Below, in pieces: positions 44,966 through 53,165 of a stretch of 64,000 nt of DNA. The position numbers and the translations under genes were made by a program. The notes below the pieces were generated by a model that worked only from the letters and a program-made list of their open reading frames with translations, searched no databases and was not told the origin of the DNA. Source of the stretch: Nonomuraea gerenzanensis (GTDB taxonomy: Bacteria > Actinomycetota > Actinomycetes > Streptosporangiales > Streptosporangiaceae). Numbering within the stretch: position 1 is the stretch's first letter; each line of letters opens with the position of its first letter. The DNA is taken from positions 6,076,001 to 6,140,000 of the forward strand of contig NZ_CP084058.1 of assembly GCF_020215645.1 (NCBI RefSeq), in the 5' to 3' direction.

Positions 44966-45433
44966 TCAGTTGCGGTCCAGGGCCTGGACGGTGATCAGGC
45001 AGGCGAACGCCGCGAGCGCGAGCGCCGTCCGCAGGAGGTGCAGGCTCAGCCATCGCCGTCTCGTCTGCTGCCAGTCGGCGGGCAGGAGGTCGGGATCCCA
45101 GGCGTCCACCATCCGGTTGAGGGGCTCCATGCCCGCCAGGGTGAGGACCACGGTGAGGATCACCAGGAGCAGGGCGGCGGCGCTGAGGCCGACGACGAAC
45201 CAGCCGCGCCGCCACGACAGGGCGGCCACGACGATCAGCGCCGCGATGCCGGCCAGCAACAGCGGCGGCATGGCGCGGCCGTAGTCGGCGTTGAGCGCCT
45301 GCCAGTACCGGACGTAGGCGGGTCCGGGCAGGCGGGTCACGGACGGAGCGAGCACCACGAAGACGACGCCGCCCGCGTACAGGCCGACCAGCAGCAGCGC
45401 GAGCATTCTGGACGCGGCAAGCACCGAAGTCAC
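44966..45433 (-). CDS. DUF1772-like small membrane protein
   Basis: Membrane protein of 155 residues with four helices: RMLALLLVGLYAGGVVFVVL, AMPPLLLAGIAALIVVAAL, FVVGLSAAALLLVILTVVLT and LLRTALALAAFACLITV. The intervening YVRYWQALNADYGRAMPP and PLNRMVDAW elements fit the DUF1772 (anthrone-oxygenase-like) family. It is divergent from a TetR regulator, with an inverted repeat between them, so it is probably the regulated gene. Confidence 0.78.
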   Translation of the reverse strand: MTSVLAASRMLALLLVGLYAGGVVFVVLAPSVTRLPGPAYVRYWQALNADYGRAMPPLLLAGIAALIVVAALSWRRGWFVVGLSAAALLLVILTVVLTLAGMEPLNRMVDAWDPDLLPADWQQTRRRWLSLHLLRTALALAAFACLITVQALDRN

Positions 45434-45446
45434 CGCGCCTCCCTTC

Positions 45447-45494
45447 CTAGAAGGATCGATTAGAAGCAGACTCTTTCATTAGATATACTTCTAG
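45447..45494. promoter_or_regulatory. CTAGAAG...CTTCTAG inverted repeat between DUF1772-like and TetR genes
   Basis: CTAGAAG at 45447-45453 and its exact reverse complement CTTCTAG at 45488-45494 flank an AT-rich stretch that also contains TTAGAAG. The block sits in the 90-base divergent promoter region, a typical place for a TetR operator. Confidence 0.5.
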
Positions 45495-45523
45495 TCAATT
45501 GAGGTCTGGAATCATGGTGCGCG

Positions 45524-46183
45524 ATGACCGAGCAGAAGAAGCGCCGTTCCTACTCCAGCGCCCTGCGGCAGGAGCAGGCCGAGGCCACGCGGCAGAAGAT
45601 CGCCGCCGCGGCGCGTGAGCTGATGATCAGGAAGGGCTACGCCGACACGACCATGGCCGAGGTCGCCCGCGAGGCCGGCGTGGCACTGCAGACGCTGTAC
45701 ACGTCCTCACCCGGCGGCAAGCCGGCCCTCGCCAAGCTCGTCTACGACATCACGCTGGCCGGCGACGCCCGGCCCCTGCCGCAGGCCGGCCGCCCCGAGG
45801 TCCAGGCGATCATCGACGAACCCGACCCCGCACGCAAGCTGGCCCGGTACGCCGCCATGGCCACCGGGATCCTCCGGCGCGTCCAGCCCGTGCACCGCGT
45901 CCTGCGCGCGGCCGCCGCCGCCTCCCCGGCCGACGCGGGGCTCCAGGAGGTCCTGGCCGACATCGAACGGGAGAGGCTCAAGGGCAGCCACGGGCCCGCC
46001 CATCACCTGCACGCGCTCGGCGTCCTGCGGCCTGGCCTCACGCCGGTCAGGGCGGCCGAGGAGATCTACGTCCTCACCTCGACGGAGAACTACGAGAAGC
46101 TGATCGAGGTCTGCGGGTGGAGCGAGGCCGAGTACGAGGAATGGCTCGCCGGGATCCTGGCGGCCACCCTCCTCCGGAGGTGA
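45524..46183 (+). CDS. TetR-family transcriptional regulator
   Basis: Regulator of 219 residues. The DNA-binding domain (about 18-68) reads ATRQKIAAAARELMIRKGYA DTTMAEVAREAGVALQTLY. The helical ligand-binding domain follows, with an Ala-rich dimerisation surface (VHRVLRAAAAASPADAGLQE). The divergent DUF1772-like membrane gene and the inverted repeat between them suggest a self-regulating pair. Confidence 0.92.
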   Translation: MTEQKKRRSYSSALRQEQAEATRQKIAAAARELMIRKGYADTTMAEVAREAGVALQTLYTSSPGGKPALAKLVYDITLAGDARPLPQAGRPEVQAIIDEPDPARKLARYAAMATGILRRVQPVHRVLRAAAAASPADAGLQEVLADIERERLKGSHGPAHHLHALGVLRPGLTPVRAAEEIYVLTSTENYEKLIEVCGWSEAEYEEWLAGILAATLLRR

Positions 46184-46206
46184 CGTCGCACGCCTATCAT
46201 CACGGT

Positions 46207-46482
46207 GTGTTCACTCTTCATCGCACCCTGCCACGACTCCGGGTGGCCGTGGCTGCCGTCTTCGTCGCCGGTGCCGCCGTCGTGGTCACCGGCTCCCCGG
46301 CCGCGGCCGACTGTGTCCCCAGGTCCGACTACGCGGAGTACCCCGCGTCGGGGCAGGGCGGAGGTGGCTTGCATCCCGAGGGGTACGTCGATCACGCCGG
46401 GTACAAGTGCGTCGACGGTGCGTGGGTGCATGAAGCCACGGCCGAGGTCGACAAGGACCTGGGAGGAAGCTTCCAGGGCTGA
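46207..46482 (+). CDS. small secreted protein
   Basis: From a GTG about 20 bases after the TetR stop, a 91-residue protein has a signal peptide (RTLPRLRVAVAAVFVAGAAV VV, cleavage after AAA) and a short mature part with two cysteines (ADCVPRS and YKCVDGAWVHE), which may form one disulfide. The region around YVDHAGYKCVDGAWV looks like a small carbohydrate- or wall-binding module, but I cannot name it. The ribosome-binding site is weak. Confidence 0.5.
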   Translation: MFTLHRTLPRLRVAVAAVFVAGAAVVVTGSPAAADCVPRSDYAEYPASGQGGGGLHPEGYVDHAGYKCVDGAWVHEATAEVDKDLGGSFQG

Positions 46483-46754
46483 GCGGGCGCCGCCGAAGGC
46501 GGCATCGGACGGCGGGGCCGGGTTGCGCAGCTCGACCTTCACAGGGTCCTGCGACCCGGCCGCCGCCACGTTCGGACCACCATCGCGAAGGCTTGTGTCC
46601 TGTCTCGTGGAGGAGGTTGAGGCCGTCCCGCTGGTCCGAGGTCGACTCATCGTGTTGCGCCACAATCGCGGCAGATCCGTACACAGCCGATGAGATCGGC
46701 GCCGCGATCCCGTCGTACTCAACGACAACCCCCCGCGCGAAAGGAACTGCGATC

Positions 46755-47399
46755 ATGAAACTGACGACCGTCACGAACGTCTCCGCCGACGGAGTGACGC
46801 AGGGCCATCGACGGATCGATGCAGGAAACCGGCGCGAGGCCGGCGCGCCGGACGAGGACGGCAGCCGCGCCTTCGAGCGCTTCGGATGGGCCCCGCCGCT
46901 GCTCGACGACGAGGCCTCCACGTTCATCAGCCAGACCTTCCAGCGCGCCGACGCGTTCCTGTTCGGCCGGCGGACCTACGAGATCTTCGCCGGCTCCTGG
47001 GGAGCGGGCATGGATCCGGGAAACCCCGTCGGAGAGGCGTTGAACACGCGGCCCAAGTACGTCGCCTCGACCACCCTCACCGACCCGCGATGGGCGAACA
47101 CGACCGTGCTGTCCGATGACATTGCGGGCGCCGTCGGCGAGTTGAGGGCCGAGCCGGGCGGTGAGCTGCAGGTGTGGGGCAGCGGCACCCTGATCCGCTG
47201 GCTACTGCGCCACCAGCTGGTCGACGAGATCGTACTGCTCACCTATCCCGTGGTCGTCGGCCAGGGCACGCGGTTCTTCCCCGCCACGGGCCCGGACATC
47301 GGGCTTGAGCTGGTCGACTTGCGGTCCACCCCGAAGGGGCTGACGATCCAGACCTACCGCACCACCGGTCGCCCCCAGTACGAAACGGCCACGACCTGA
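46755..47399 (+). CDS. RibD C-terminal / dihydrofolate-reductase-like protein
   Basis: NADPH-dependent reductase-fold protein of 214 residues with AAAGGA upstream. Landmarks are MKLTTVTNVSADGVTQG, ADAFLFGRRTYEIFAGSW, KYVASTTLTDPRWANTTVLS and the C-terminal LVDEIVLLTYPVVVGQGTRF F. An extra basic stretch after VTQG (HRRIDAGNRREAGAPDED) is longer than in relatives and may be a small insertion. The substrate is unknown. A second member of the same family is encoded at 48328-48948. Confidence 0.85.
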   Translation: MKLTTVTNVSADGVTQGHRRIDAGNRREAGAPDEDGSRAFERFGWAPPLLDDEASTFISQTFQRADAFLFGRRTYEIFAGSWGAGMDPGNPVGEALNTRPKYVASTTLTDPRWANTTVLSDDIAGAVGELRAEPGGELQVWGSGTLIRWLLRHQLVDEIVLLTYPVVVGQGTRFFPATGPDIGLELVDLRSTPKGLTIQTYRTTGRPQYETATT

Positions 47400-47543
47400 A
47401 GCATGCGCCTCATGATCAATGGACCTCCGAGGCACCGTAGTCGCCGACGCTGAAGGCCAGGCTCAGCTCCTCGGCGATCACCTTCCGGCGCGGGCCTCCA
47501 GGGCGAACTCCACGGTGGCGGACCGGCCGGGGCCGAGGGCGAC

Positions 47544-48065
47544 TCAGAGGTGGCGCGGCGACAGGCGGAAGACCCGCAGTTCGCGGCCAGAGCGCTCGGT
47601 GTAGCCCTGATACAGCGGCCAGAAGCGGACGAGCGCCTGCCAGGCCCGCTCGCGGTCGTCTCCGGAGAGCAGGGTCGCCGTCACCGGCGTCACCTGACCG
47701 CGGAAGTTCACGGTGGCCTGGGGGGTCTTGAGCAGGTTGCCGCTCCATGCGGGATGCCGGTCCCTGCCGAAGTTGCTGCCGACCACCAGGAACGAGCCGT
47801 CGTCCTCCGGCATGCAGGCCAGCGGGCTCTGGCGGGGCTGCCCGCTCCTGCTGCCGGTGGTGGTGAGCAGCAGGTGGGGGATCATCTGATCGCCCATGAG
47901 CACCCGGCCGCCGCTCAGCCGGTTGACGAGGCGGTCGAGCGGCGGCACGATCTTGGGTGCGAGCAGGGCGAAACCCCTGGTGCCCGCGAGCCACTGGAAG
48001 AACGGGCGCAGCGCGGCGCTGAGCCGGGCCCTTGCCTTCGTCCTGTTGTGCTGCTGCTCGACCAT
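47544..48065 (-). CDS. deazaflavin (F420)-dependent nitroreductase-family oxidoreductase
   Basis: Protein of 173 residues in the DDN-like split-barrel family. After a basic N-terminus come PHLLLTTTGSRSGQPRQSPL, then FLVVGSNFGRDRHPAWSGNL LKTPQATVNFRG, the F420-family signature. It ends YTERSGRELRVFRLSP. The ATG follows GTGAGG; a longer frame adds 19 unlikely residues. Such enzymes use reduced coenzyme F420 to reduce quinones or nitro compounds. The 260 bases upstream show no gene. Confidence 0.9.
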   Translation of the reverse strand: MVEQQHNRTKARARLSAALRPFFQWLAGTRGFALLAPKIVPPLDRLVNRLSGGRVLMGDQMIPHLLLTTTGSRSGQPRQSPLACMPEDDGSFLVVGSNFGRDRHPAWSGNLLKTPQATVNFRGQVTPVTATLLSGDDRERAWQALVRFWPLYQGYTERSGRELRVFRLSPRHL

Positions 48066-48327
48066 GCTGGCCTCACGTCCTGGCTCGGGGCTGGTTGATG
48101 GGGCCACGATAACCCCTACCAAGCGCTTGGTGTAATCGTGGTGCCCGGCAGGGCCGGGGCACGCGCGAGAACACGAGCTTGCCGCCGGGGGCGGATCGTG
48201 CGCGCACGAGTGGCATCCACCTCCCCCACGCGCTCGTCGGCCCCGGACAACGACCCCCGGCCGCTCGGCACGACGGGATTGATCGAGACCCAGTGACGTC
48301 GGCGCGTCGTCGTAGCGAGGGAGACGG

Positions 48328-48948
48328 CTACCGCTCCCGGACGGCGTAGGTCAGGTGGGTCACCCGCCGCGTCGGCTCCGCGCGTACCTGCTCCAGGGCC
48401 ACCCGCCCCGCGTCCACGCCCTCGAACAGCCGAATCCCGGAGCCGAACAGCACGGGCGAGAGCGCGACCGAGAACTCGTCGACCAGACCGGCGTTCACGT
48501 ACTGCAGGATCGCCGCCCCGCCGCCCGCGATGCGGACGTCGCGGTCACCGGCGGCCGCGCGGGCCTGCTCGAGCGCGGCCTCGATGCCGTCGTTGACGAA
48601 GTGGAAGGTGGTCCCGCCGGGCCGCTCCCAGGGGTCGCGCTTGTCATGTGTCACGACGAACACCGGCGTGTGGAACGGCGCCTCCTCCGGCCACATCTCC
48701 TCGCCGGCGTCGAACATGCGCTTGCCCATCACGCTCGCGCCGGTGCGCTCGAAGGTCTCCCGTACGATGTCGTTGTCGCGCCCTTCCTCGCCACCCCCGC
48801 CGAGCTTCAGGTTCTCCCGGAAGAACCGCTGCGGGAAGATCCACCGCTGCAGCTCCATCCACTGCCGGCCCATCAGCTCCGCGGTGGACTCGGGTGCGAT
48901 GAAGCCGTCCAGCGACATCGACACGCTGAAGAACACCTTCCCGGCCAT
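48328..48948 (-). CDS. RibD C-terminal / dihydrofolate-reductase-like protein
   Basis: Reductase-fold protein of 206 residues. It starts MAGKVFFSVSMSLDGFIAPE and includes GASVMGKRMFDAGEEMWPEE, HTPVFVVTHDKRDPWERPGG and VDEFSVALSPVLFGSGIRLF, the usual landmarks. It is the third gene of an ArsR-SRPBCC-reductase operon: its ATG overlaps the SRPBCC stop by one base (TGATG). This set is common in actinomycetes, and the regulator probably controls all three. Confidence 0.9.
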   Translation of the reverse strand: MAGKVFFSVSMSLDGFIAPESTAELMGRQWMELQRWIFPQRFFRENLKLGGGGEEGRDNDIVRETFERTGASVMGKRMFDAGEEMWPEEAPFHTPVFVVTHDKRDPWERPGGTTFHFVNDGIEAALEQARAAAGDRDVRIAGGGAAILQYVNAGLVDEFSVALSPVLFGSGIRLFEGVDAGRVALEQVRAEPTRRVTHLTYAVRER

Positions 48949-49439
48949 CAGCCCTCAGCCCCCTTCCTGACGAGCTCGGTGACGTAGGCGGCGAGGTTGC
49001 CCAGCGTCTGCCGGCCGCCCTCGATCGCGTGGTACTTCTCGACCGCTTCGTCGCGCAGCTCCTTGGTGGGGAAGATCGTGCGCATCTCGATCCGGGTCGC
49101 CGGCCCGTCGGGCGTGAAGGTCAGGGTCGACTCGAAGGCGTTCGGGTCGCCGCGGTGCTCGCCGTGCAGCAGCGCGATCTCCTCCGGCGGGACGATCTCG
49201 GTCCAGGTGATCCACTCCTGGTAGTCCGTCCCGTCCGGGCCGTGCATCACGAAGTCCCACTCCCCGCCGACGCGGAACTCGAAGGAGCGCGTGGTGGTGG
49301 TGAACCCCTCCGGCCCCCACCACCGCGACAGGTGCCGCACCTCGGTGAACGCCTCGAACACCAGCTCCCGCGGGGCGTCGATGATCCGGGAGATCACCAC
49401 CTCGCGGTCGGCCGTCGCCCCTTGTCCTGTCTCGCTCAT
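48948..49439 (-). CDS. SRPBCC (AHSA1-like) domain protein
   Basis: Ligand-binding helix-grip protein of 163 residues: VVISRIIDAPRELVFEAFTE VRHLSRWWGPEGFT at the start, then GGEWDFVMHGPDGTDYQEWI TW and STLTFTPDGPATRIEMRTIF. Full AHSA1/Bet-v-1-type length. It overlaps the ArsR stop by ATGA upstream and the reductase start downstream. It may bind a hydrophobic molecule that the operon handles. Confidence 0.92.
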   Translation of the reverse strand: MSETGQGATADREVVISRIIDAPRELVFEAFTEVRHLSRWWGPEGFTTTTRSFEFRVGGEWDFVMHGPDGTDYQEWITWTEIVPPEEIALLHGEHRGDPNAFESTLTFTPDGPATRIEMRTIFPTKELRDEAVEKYHAIEGGRQTLGNLAAYVTELVRKGAEG

Positions 49440-49795
49440 CCGTCACTGCCTTCCTGGCTTGCCTGCTTGAGGTCCTGCACGTACGCGTCCAGCCGGTCGA
49501 AGCTCTCGTTCCAGAACCGCTCGAACCCGCCGGTCCACTCGTGGACCGGGCGCAGCCCGCGGGCGTCCAGTCCGTACAGGCGCTGTTTGCCCGCCTTGCG
49601 GTCCCGCACCAGGCCGACCTCCCGGAGCACCCGCAGGTGTTTGGACGCCTGCGGCTGGGTCATCCCCAGCTCCTGGGCCAGCTCGGTCACCGGCCGTTCA
49701 CCCGCCCGCAGCAGCGCCAGGATGTCCCGGCGTTGCGGCTCGGCGATCGCGTTGAAGACGTCCGACGTCGTCGCTGCTCGTGCCACGGATGCCAT
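49436..49795 (-). CDS. ArsR-family transcriptional regulator
   Basis: Winged-helix repressor of 119 residues. The core FNAIAEPQRRDILALLRAGE RPVTELAQELGMTQPQASKH LRVLREVGLVRDRKAGKQRL YGLD is the ArsR fold without metal-binding cysteines, as in the subgroup paired with SRPBCC proteins. The second of two adjacent ATGs is preferred for spacing. A perfect 16-bp palindrome directly upstream is the likely autoregulatory operator. Confidence 0.94.
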   Translation of the reverse strand: MASVARAATTSDVFNAIAEPQRRDILALLRAGERPVTELAQELGMTQPQASKHLRVLREVGLVRDRKAGKQRLYGLDARGLRPVHEWTGGFERFWNESFDRLDAYVQDLKQASQEGSDG

Positions 49796-49798
49796 CAT

Positions 49799-49814
49799 AT
49801 GCCTATATAGGCAT
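49799..49814. promoter_or_regulatory. perfect 16-bp palindrome, ArsR operator candidate
   Basis: ATGCCTATATAGGCAT is exactly self-complementary and stands immediately before the ArsR start codon in otherwise GC-rich DNA. Operators of this repressor family are typically AT-centred palindromes overlapping the start of the operon. Confidence 0.72.
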
Positions 49815-50230
49815 GCGTCAATCGGTCGGCTGGTCAGATGCCGATCGTGGCCCTCGCCGGCGGCGCCTCCGGCTCGGCGGTGCCGCCCGCGGCGCTGGAG
49901 CCGGGTGGTCAGCGAGGTGAGTGCGGCCCGGTCACAGGGAGGCCAGGACGCGGACGCGGCCGGCGGTGTCGCGGCGGCGACGTCGGAGGTGCGGGCGATG
50001 GGCTCGAACTCGTGCGGACGTCCGGGTGCGGCGGACTCCGACTCCGGCCCCCGCGCCGCAGCGCGTAGGCGACGTCCTCGCCGCGCAGGCTGTCGAGCCG
50101 GCCAGGCAGCGGACGACCTTCCGCGCCGTCCCGGGGCCGGCGCGGAAGTGGCCCGGTCCGGCGGAAATCCGGGCAGGGCTTTGCCCGCGAGTCGGTCCCG
50201 CCGCCCGCCCGCCCATGCTTACCTGGGACA
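49815..50230. other. intergenic region without a recognisable gene
   Basis: About 415 bases upstream of the methyltransferase gene. Several short Arg/Pro-rich frames exist on both strands but none has domain-like sequence; they look like shadows of GC-rich non-coding DNA. A promoter must lie near the 3' end. Confidence 0.4.
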
Positions 50231-50941
50231 ATGGGGGAAACGAGTTCCTTTGACGATCCCGAGGTAGCGGCTGCGTACGCCACATGGCGCGCACGGGGCC
50301 TGGCCTGGCTGCTGGGCTATCCCTTCCTCTTCCGCGCGCTGGAGCCGGACGGCGGCGGGGGCCCGATGCTGGACATCGGCTGCGGCCACGGCGAGGTGGC
50401 GGTGGAGGCGGCCCGCCGCTTCGCCGGCCCCGTGGTGGCGGTGGACGCCTCGCCCGCGATGCTGGAGGTCGCCCGGCGTGAGCACGCCCACCCGTCGGTG
50501 ACCTACCACCAGGCCGAGGGGCGGCGGCTGGACTTCCTGGACACCGCCTCCATGGCGGCGGCCTACTCCGCGTTCGTGCTGCTGATGCAGCCGTCGCGGG
50601 CGGCCATCCAGGCGCTGGCCGACGAGGTCGGCAGGGTGCTGCGCCCCGGCGCGCGGTTCGCGGTCCTGGACATCGACCATTCGCGCTCCACCGTCCTGGC
50701 CCGGCGGCCTGCCACCGAGGGCGAGCAGATCACGGTGCAGGTGGGCGACACCGAGATCCACGACTACTACTGGCTTCCCCAGACCTACACCGAGATCATG
50801 GAGCGAGCCGGATTCGCCGACGTCGGCGTCGAATGGCTGACCTGGGAGGGGATCGCCGATCCCGTGCTGTTCTCCTGGCGCGACCGCGCGCCGGGGCCGG
50901 TCACCTGCTCCCTGGTCGTCCTGTCAGGCACCCGCCGCTGA
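50231..50941 (+). CDS. class I SAM-dependent methyltransferase
   Basis: Methyltransferase of 236 residues. Motif I is PMLDIGCGHGEVAVEAARRF (about 45-64), followed by VVAVDASPAMLEVARREHAH (acidic residue binding SAM ribose) and YSAFVLLMQPSRAAIQAL. VLRPGARFAVLDID fills the post-motif positions. The remainder contains HDYYWLPQTYTEIMERAGFA, typical of small-molecule O- or N-methyltransferases. Its substrate is unknown and it has no operon partner. Confidence 0.88.
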   Translation: MGETSSFDDPEVAAAYATWRARGLAWLLGYPFLFRALEPDGGGGPMLDIGCGHGEVAVEAARRFAGPVVAVDASPAMLEVARREHAHPSVTYHQAEGRRLDFLDTASMAAAYSAFVLLMQPSRAAIQALADEVGRVLRPGARFAVLDIDHSRSTVLARRPATEGEQITVQVGDTEIHDYYWLPQTYTEIMERAGFADVGVEWLTWEGIADPVLFSWRDRAPGPVTCSLVVLSGTRR

Positions 50942-51152
50942 AGGAACGGGCGCCGTACGTCACCCGCGGCCCCGACGCCCACACCTGTGGCCGACCGAAT
51001 CGTGAGCGGGTCGCGGCGCAGGTGTGCGCGCCGGCCCAGCCTCGCATCACGGCCTGCTGGGCACCCTTCCCACCGGGCATCGATTCATCGCCCCCGTGCC
51101 ACTCCCCCGCCCGGTGAAGCCCTGACGAGCGGCCCTCACCGAGACAGCCCCC

Positions 51153-51458
51153 TCAGGGAGCGCTCGCGAACACCTCGTAGTGCTCCACCGTGGTCTCCCT
51201 GTCCACGAGGAACCGGTCGTCGGCGGGGTAGAACACCGCCGCTGCGGGATCGTCGCCCGCGAACGCCCTGATCGCCTCCCACGACTCCCAGAACGAGACC
51301 AGGAAGAACTCGGTCCTGTCACCCTCGACGTCGCGTCGGGTGAAGTGCGCACCCAGGTTCCCCGGAGTGCCGGTATATCCCTTGAAACCGGTTTCGAGCA
51401 GGTACTCCTCGTAGGCCGCCGCCTCGGAGGCCAGGGTCCATCCGCGCCATGTTCGCAT
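51153..51458 (-). CDS. antibiotic-biosynthesis-monooxygenase-like domain protein
   Basis: Small dimeric alpha-beta-barrel protein of about 101 residues: RTWRGWTLASEAAAYEEYLL ETG at the start, then FTRRDVEGDRTEFFLVSFWE SWEAIRAFAGDD and DRFLVDRETTVEHYEVFA. ATGs at 51473 and 51515 would extend it; none has a strong ribosome-binding site. It may act as a cofactor-free monooxygenase or simply bind a small molecule. Confidence 0.78.
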   Translation of the reverse strand: MRTWRGWTLASEAAAYEEYLLETGFKGYTGTPGNLGAHFTRRDVEGDRTEFFLVSFWESWEAIRAFAGDDPAAAVFYPADDRFLVDRETTVEHYEVFASAP

Positions 51459-51524
51459 GATCACACCACCCATGATGCCGCCCGAGAGAGCGGAACGACA
51501 CTCGTCGCGGTGCAACTCCCGGGC

Positions 51525-51884
51525 TCAGCCCGTGCCCCAGATCGGCCGTCCCGGGTCGGCGGGAGGCAGCTCCGACAGGATCGCGGCGAGGCCGGCCCAG
51601 TCGGCCACCTGCACGTTGTCCGCCATGAGACGCAGCCGCCGGGCGATCTCATGGTGGGCGTGGAGCAGCACCTCGACACCCTCGATGAGCTGACCGGTGA
51701 CCGCCTCGTAGCCGCTGCCGCCGCCCTGGCCCTTCATGAACGTCACGCCCTCCTGGGTGCCGCCCCAGAAGTCGCCGATGGCGTTCAGGTCCTCGGCCGC
51801 CGCGGCGACGAATGCGCGCAGGTCGCTCTGCTCGGTCTCGAACGCGGTCGCCGCCGAGCGGAGATGTCTCTTGTGGATCTCCAT
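51525..51884 (-). CDS. WXG100/ESAT-6-like small protein
   Basis: Helical protein of 119 residues with a good GAGGA ribosome-binding site. Two long helices flank a central turn FWGGTQEG (about 40-47), matching the WxG position of WXG100 proteins. The C-terminal helix (about 60-95) contains LIEGVEVLLHAHHEIARRL. It ends with a 20-residue Pro-rich tail. WXG100 proteins are type VII secretion substrates or chaperones. It lies 10 bases after the membrane-protein gene in the same direction, forming an apparent three-gene set with a YbaB-like gene. Confidence 0.7.
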   Translation of the reverse strand: MEIHKRHLRSAATAFETEQSDLRAFVAAAAEDLNAIGDFWGGTQEGVTFMKGQGGGSGYEAVTGQLIEGVEVLLHAHHEIARRLRLMADNVQVADWAGLAAILSELPPADPGRPIWGTG

Positions 51885-51894
51885 GCCGTCCTCC

Positions 51895-52809
51895 TCATCC
51901 TCCGGCCGGCTTGTGCGCCATGGTGAAGTACAGCAGCACCCGGCTGAGGGTCTGCTCCCAGGTGGGGACGAGCTCGGTGCCCGACTGCCCGTTCAGGGCC
52001 TCGTACGCGGGGCCGTACCCGGCCGATCCGCCGGCCAGGCGGCTCAGGAAGTACCGGACGTCCAGGTTCGAGGTCGCCCTCCTGGCCAGGGGCATGGCCG
52101 CGTCGAACACCCCGTAGAAGGCGATCGACGCGGCGAACTCCTTCACCGCCTGCGTCGCGTTCTCGCCGTACGAGCCGGGATCCTCGCCGCGCAGCGCCTT
52201 GACGCCCGCCACGACGCCCACGTCCCCCGCGGCGAAGAAGACGCTGCCGATCGTGTACTCCGTCAGCTTGCTCAGCACGATCCTGGCGACGCTGTGCTCC
52301 AGCAGCCTGGCCAGCAGCCGGGCCTGCGCCCGCCGGATGAGGATCTGCGTGATCTGGTACGCCCAGCCCGCCTGCCAGGGGAAGGTGGTGATGAAGATGA
52401 AGCTCGCCAGGTTGGCCAGGGCCAGCGTCCAGTACGCGTCCCTGGCCGCCTGGAGCGTCTCGGCGAAGTCGTCGCAGGCCGTGCCGTTGTCGCGGCACCG
52501 TCTGGCGAGCTTGGCGGTGAAGGCGTTCTCCTCGGCCTGCGGGTAGAGCGCGGCGGTCACCGTCTTCTTGAACTCCTCCACCCCGGCCCCGTCGTTCTCG
52601 CGCCACACCGGCTTCGCGGCGGGAAAGGTGCGGTCGGGGCTCTGCTCGATCCGGCCGGCCAGGCGTTTCCAGACGGCCCCCGCCTGGCGCGCCCTGCCCG
52701 GATCGCCCTCGGGGTAGGGGGTGGCGAGCATCTCGAACACGAAGGCCGCGATGCCCAGGGTGCCCACGCCGTAGATGCTCGCGCGGCCGGGGCTGACGTT
52801 CAGCGCCAC
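51895..52809 (-). CDS. membrane protein of a WXG100-associated locus, unknown function
   Basis: Protein of 304 residues from a GTG that overlaps the YbaB-like stop. The N-terminal hydrophobic helix (about 8-25, ASIYGVGTLGIAAFVFEMLA) precedes an acidic/charged extracytoplasmic-looking segment with two cysteines (RRCRDNGTACDDF). Further hydrophobic stretches include ALANLASFIFITTFPWQAGW, SVARIVLSKLTEYTIGSVFF AAGDVGVVAGV and AASIAFYGVFDAA. The helical middle resembles the large N-terminal regions of actinomycete WXG100-linked polymorphic toxins, but no toxin domain follows. I infer a type VII-linked accessory or cargo protein. Confidence 0.55.
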   Translation of the reverse strand: MALNVSPGRASIYGVGTLGIAAFVFEMLATPYPEGDPGRARQAGAVWKRLAGRIEQSPDRTFPAAKPVWRENDGAGVEEFKKTVTAALYPQAEENAFTAKLARRCRDNGTACDDFAETLQAARDAYWTLALANLASFIFITTFPWQAGWAYQITQILIRRAQARLLARLLEHSVARIVLSKLTEYTIGSVFFAAGDVGVVAGVKALRGEDPGSYGENATQAVKEFAASIAFYGVFDAAMPLARRATSNLDVRYFLSRLAGGSAGYGPAYEALNGQSGTELVPTWEQTLSRVLLYFTMAHKPAGG

Positions 52810-53165
52810 CGGGTCCCGCCCGCGCCGTCCTGGCTCAGCGGCGTCCCGGCGACGAACGGCGCCACCACGTCGTTGGCCTCCTGCTCGGCGGCCCGCGCCG
52901 CCCGCCCGGCAGCCTCCATGATCGCCGCCGCGAGCCCGTCGGAGCCGAGCCGCATCGCGCGGGGATCGATGCTGAGCCCGGCCAGCGCCCCGGTCTGCGT
53001 CGCCTCCACCACGACGCGCCCCTCGGCCGCCTCGCCCCGGCCCACGATCGAGGTGATCCGGTCGCGCAGCCCCTCGATCGCCGTCAGCTCCTGCTGGAAG
53101 TCCTTCAGCAGCCGGCCCAGCTCTGGGTCGCCGGCGGTGCTGAACGGCTCCGTCGGTGGTGTCAT
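52800..53165 (-). CDS. YbaB/EbfC-like protein
   Basis: Small protein of 121 residues starting at an ATG after GGGAGGCGGG. A helical N-terminus (DPELGRLLKDFQQELTAIEG) leads to beta strands GRVVVEATQTGALAGLSIDP and a C-terminal helix GLAAAIMEAAGRAARAAEQE, the YbaB DNA-binding-protein fold. In actinomycetes YbaB-like genes often accompany WXG100/type VII loci, as here. The stop overlaps the next gene by ten bases. It is the first gene of the set, so it probably sets the promoter. Confidence 0.75.
   Translation of the reverse strand: MTPPTEPFSTAGDPELGRLLKDFQQELTAIEGLRDRITSIVGRGEAAEGRVVVEATQTGALAGLSIDPRAMRLGSDGLAAAIMEAAGRAARAAEQEANDVVAPFVAGTPLSQDGAGGTRWR

Noticed and set aside
46483..46754. Open frames in the gap before the first RibD/DHFR-like gene
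   Set aside because: They are continuations of shadow frames with no motifs; only the ribosome-binding site of the downstream gene is supported.
47416..47543. Minus-strand segment GPGRSATVEFALEARAGR followed by EELSLAFSVGDYGASEVH, resembling a glycosidase fibronectin-like end
   Set aside because: Too short and split between frames to assign; may be a gene scrap but cannot be supported.
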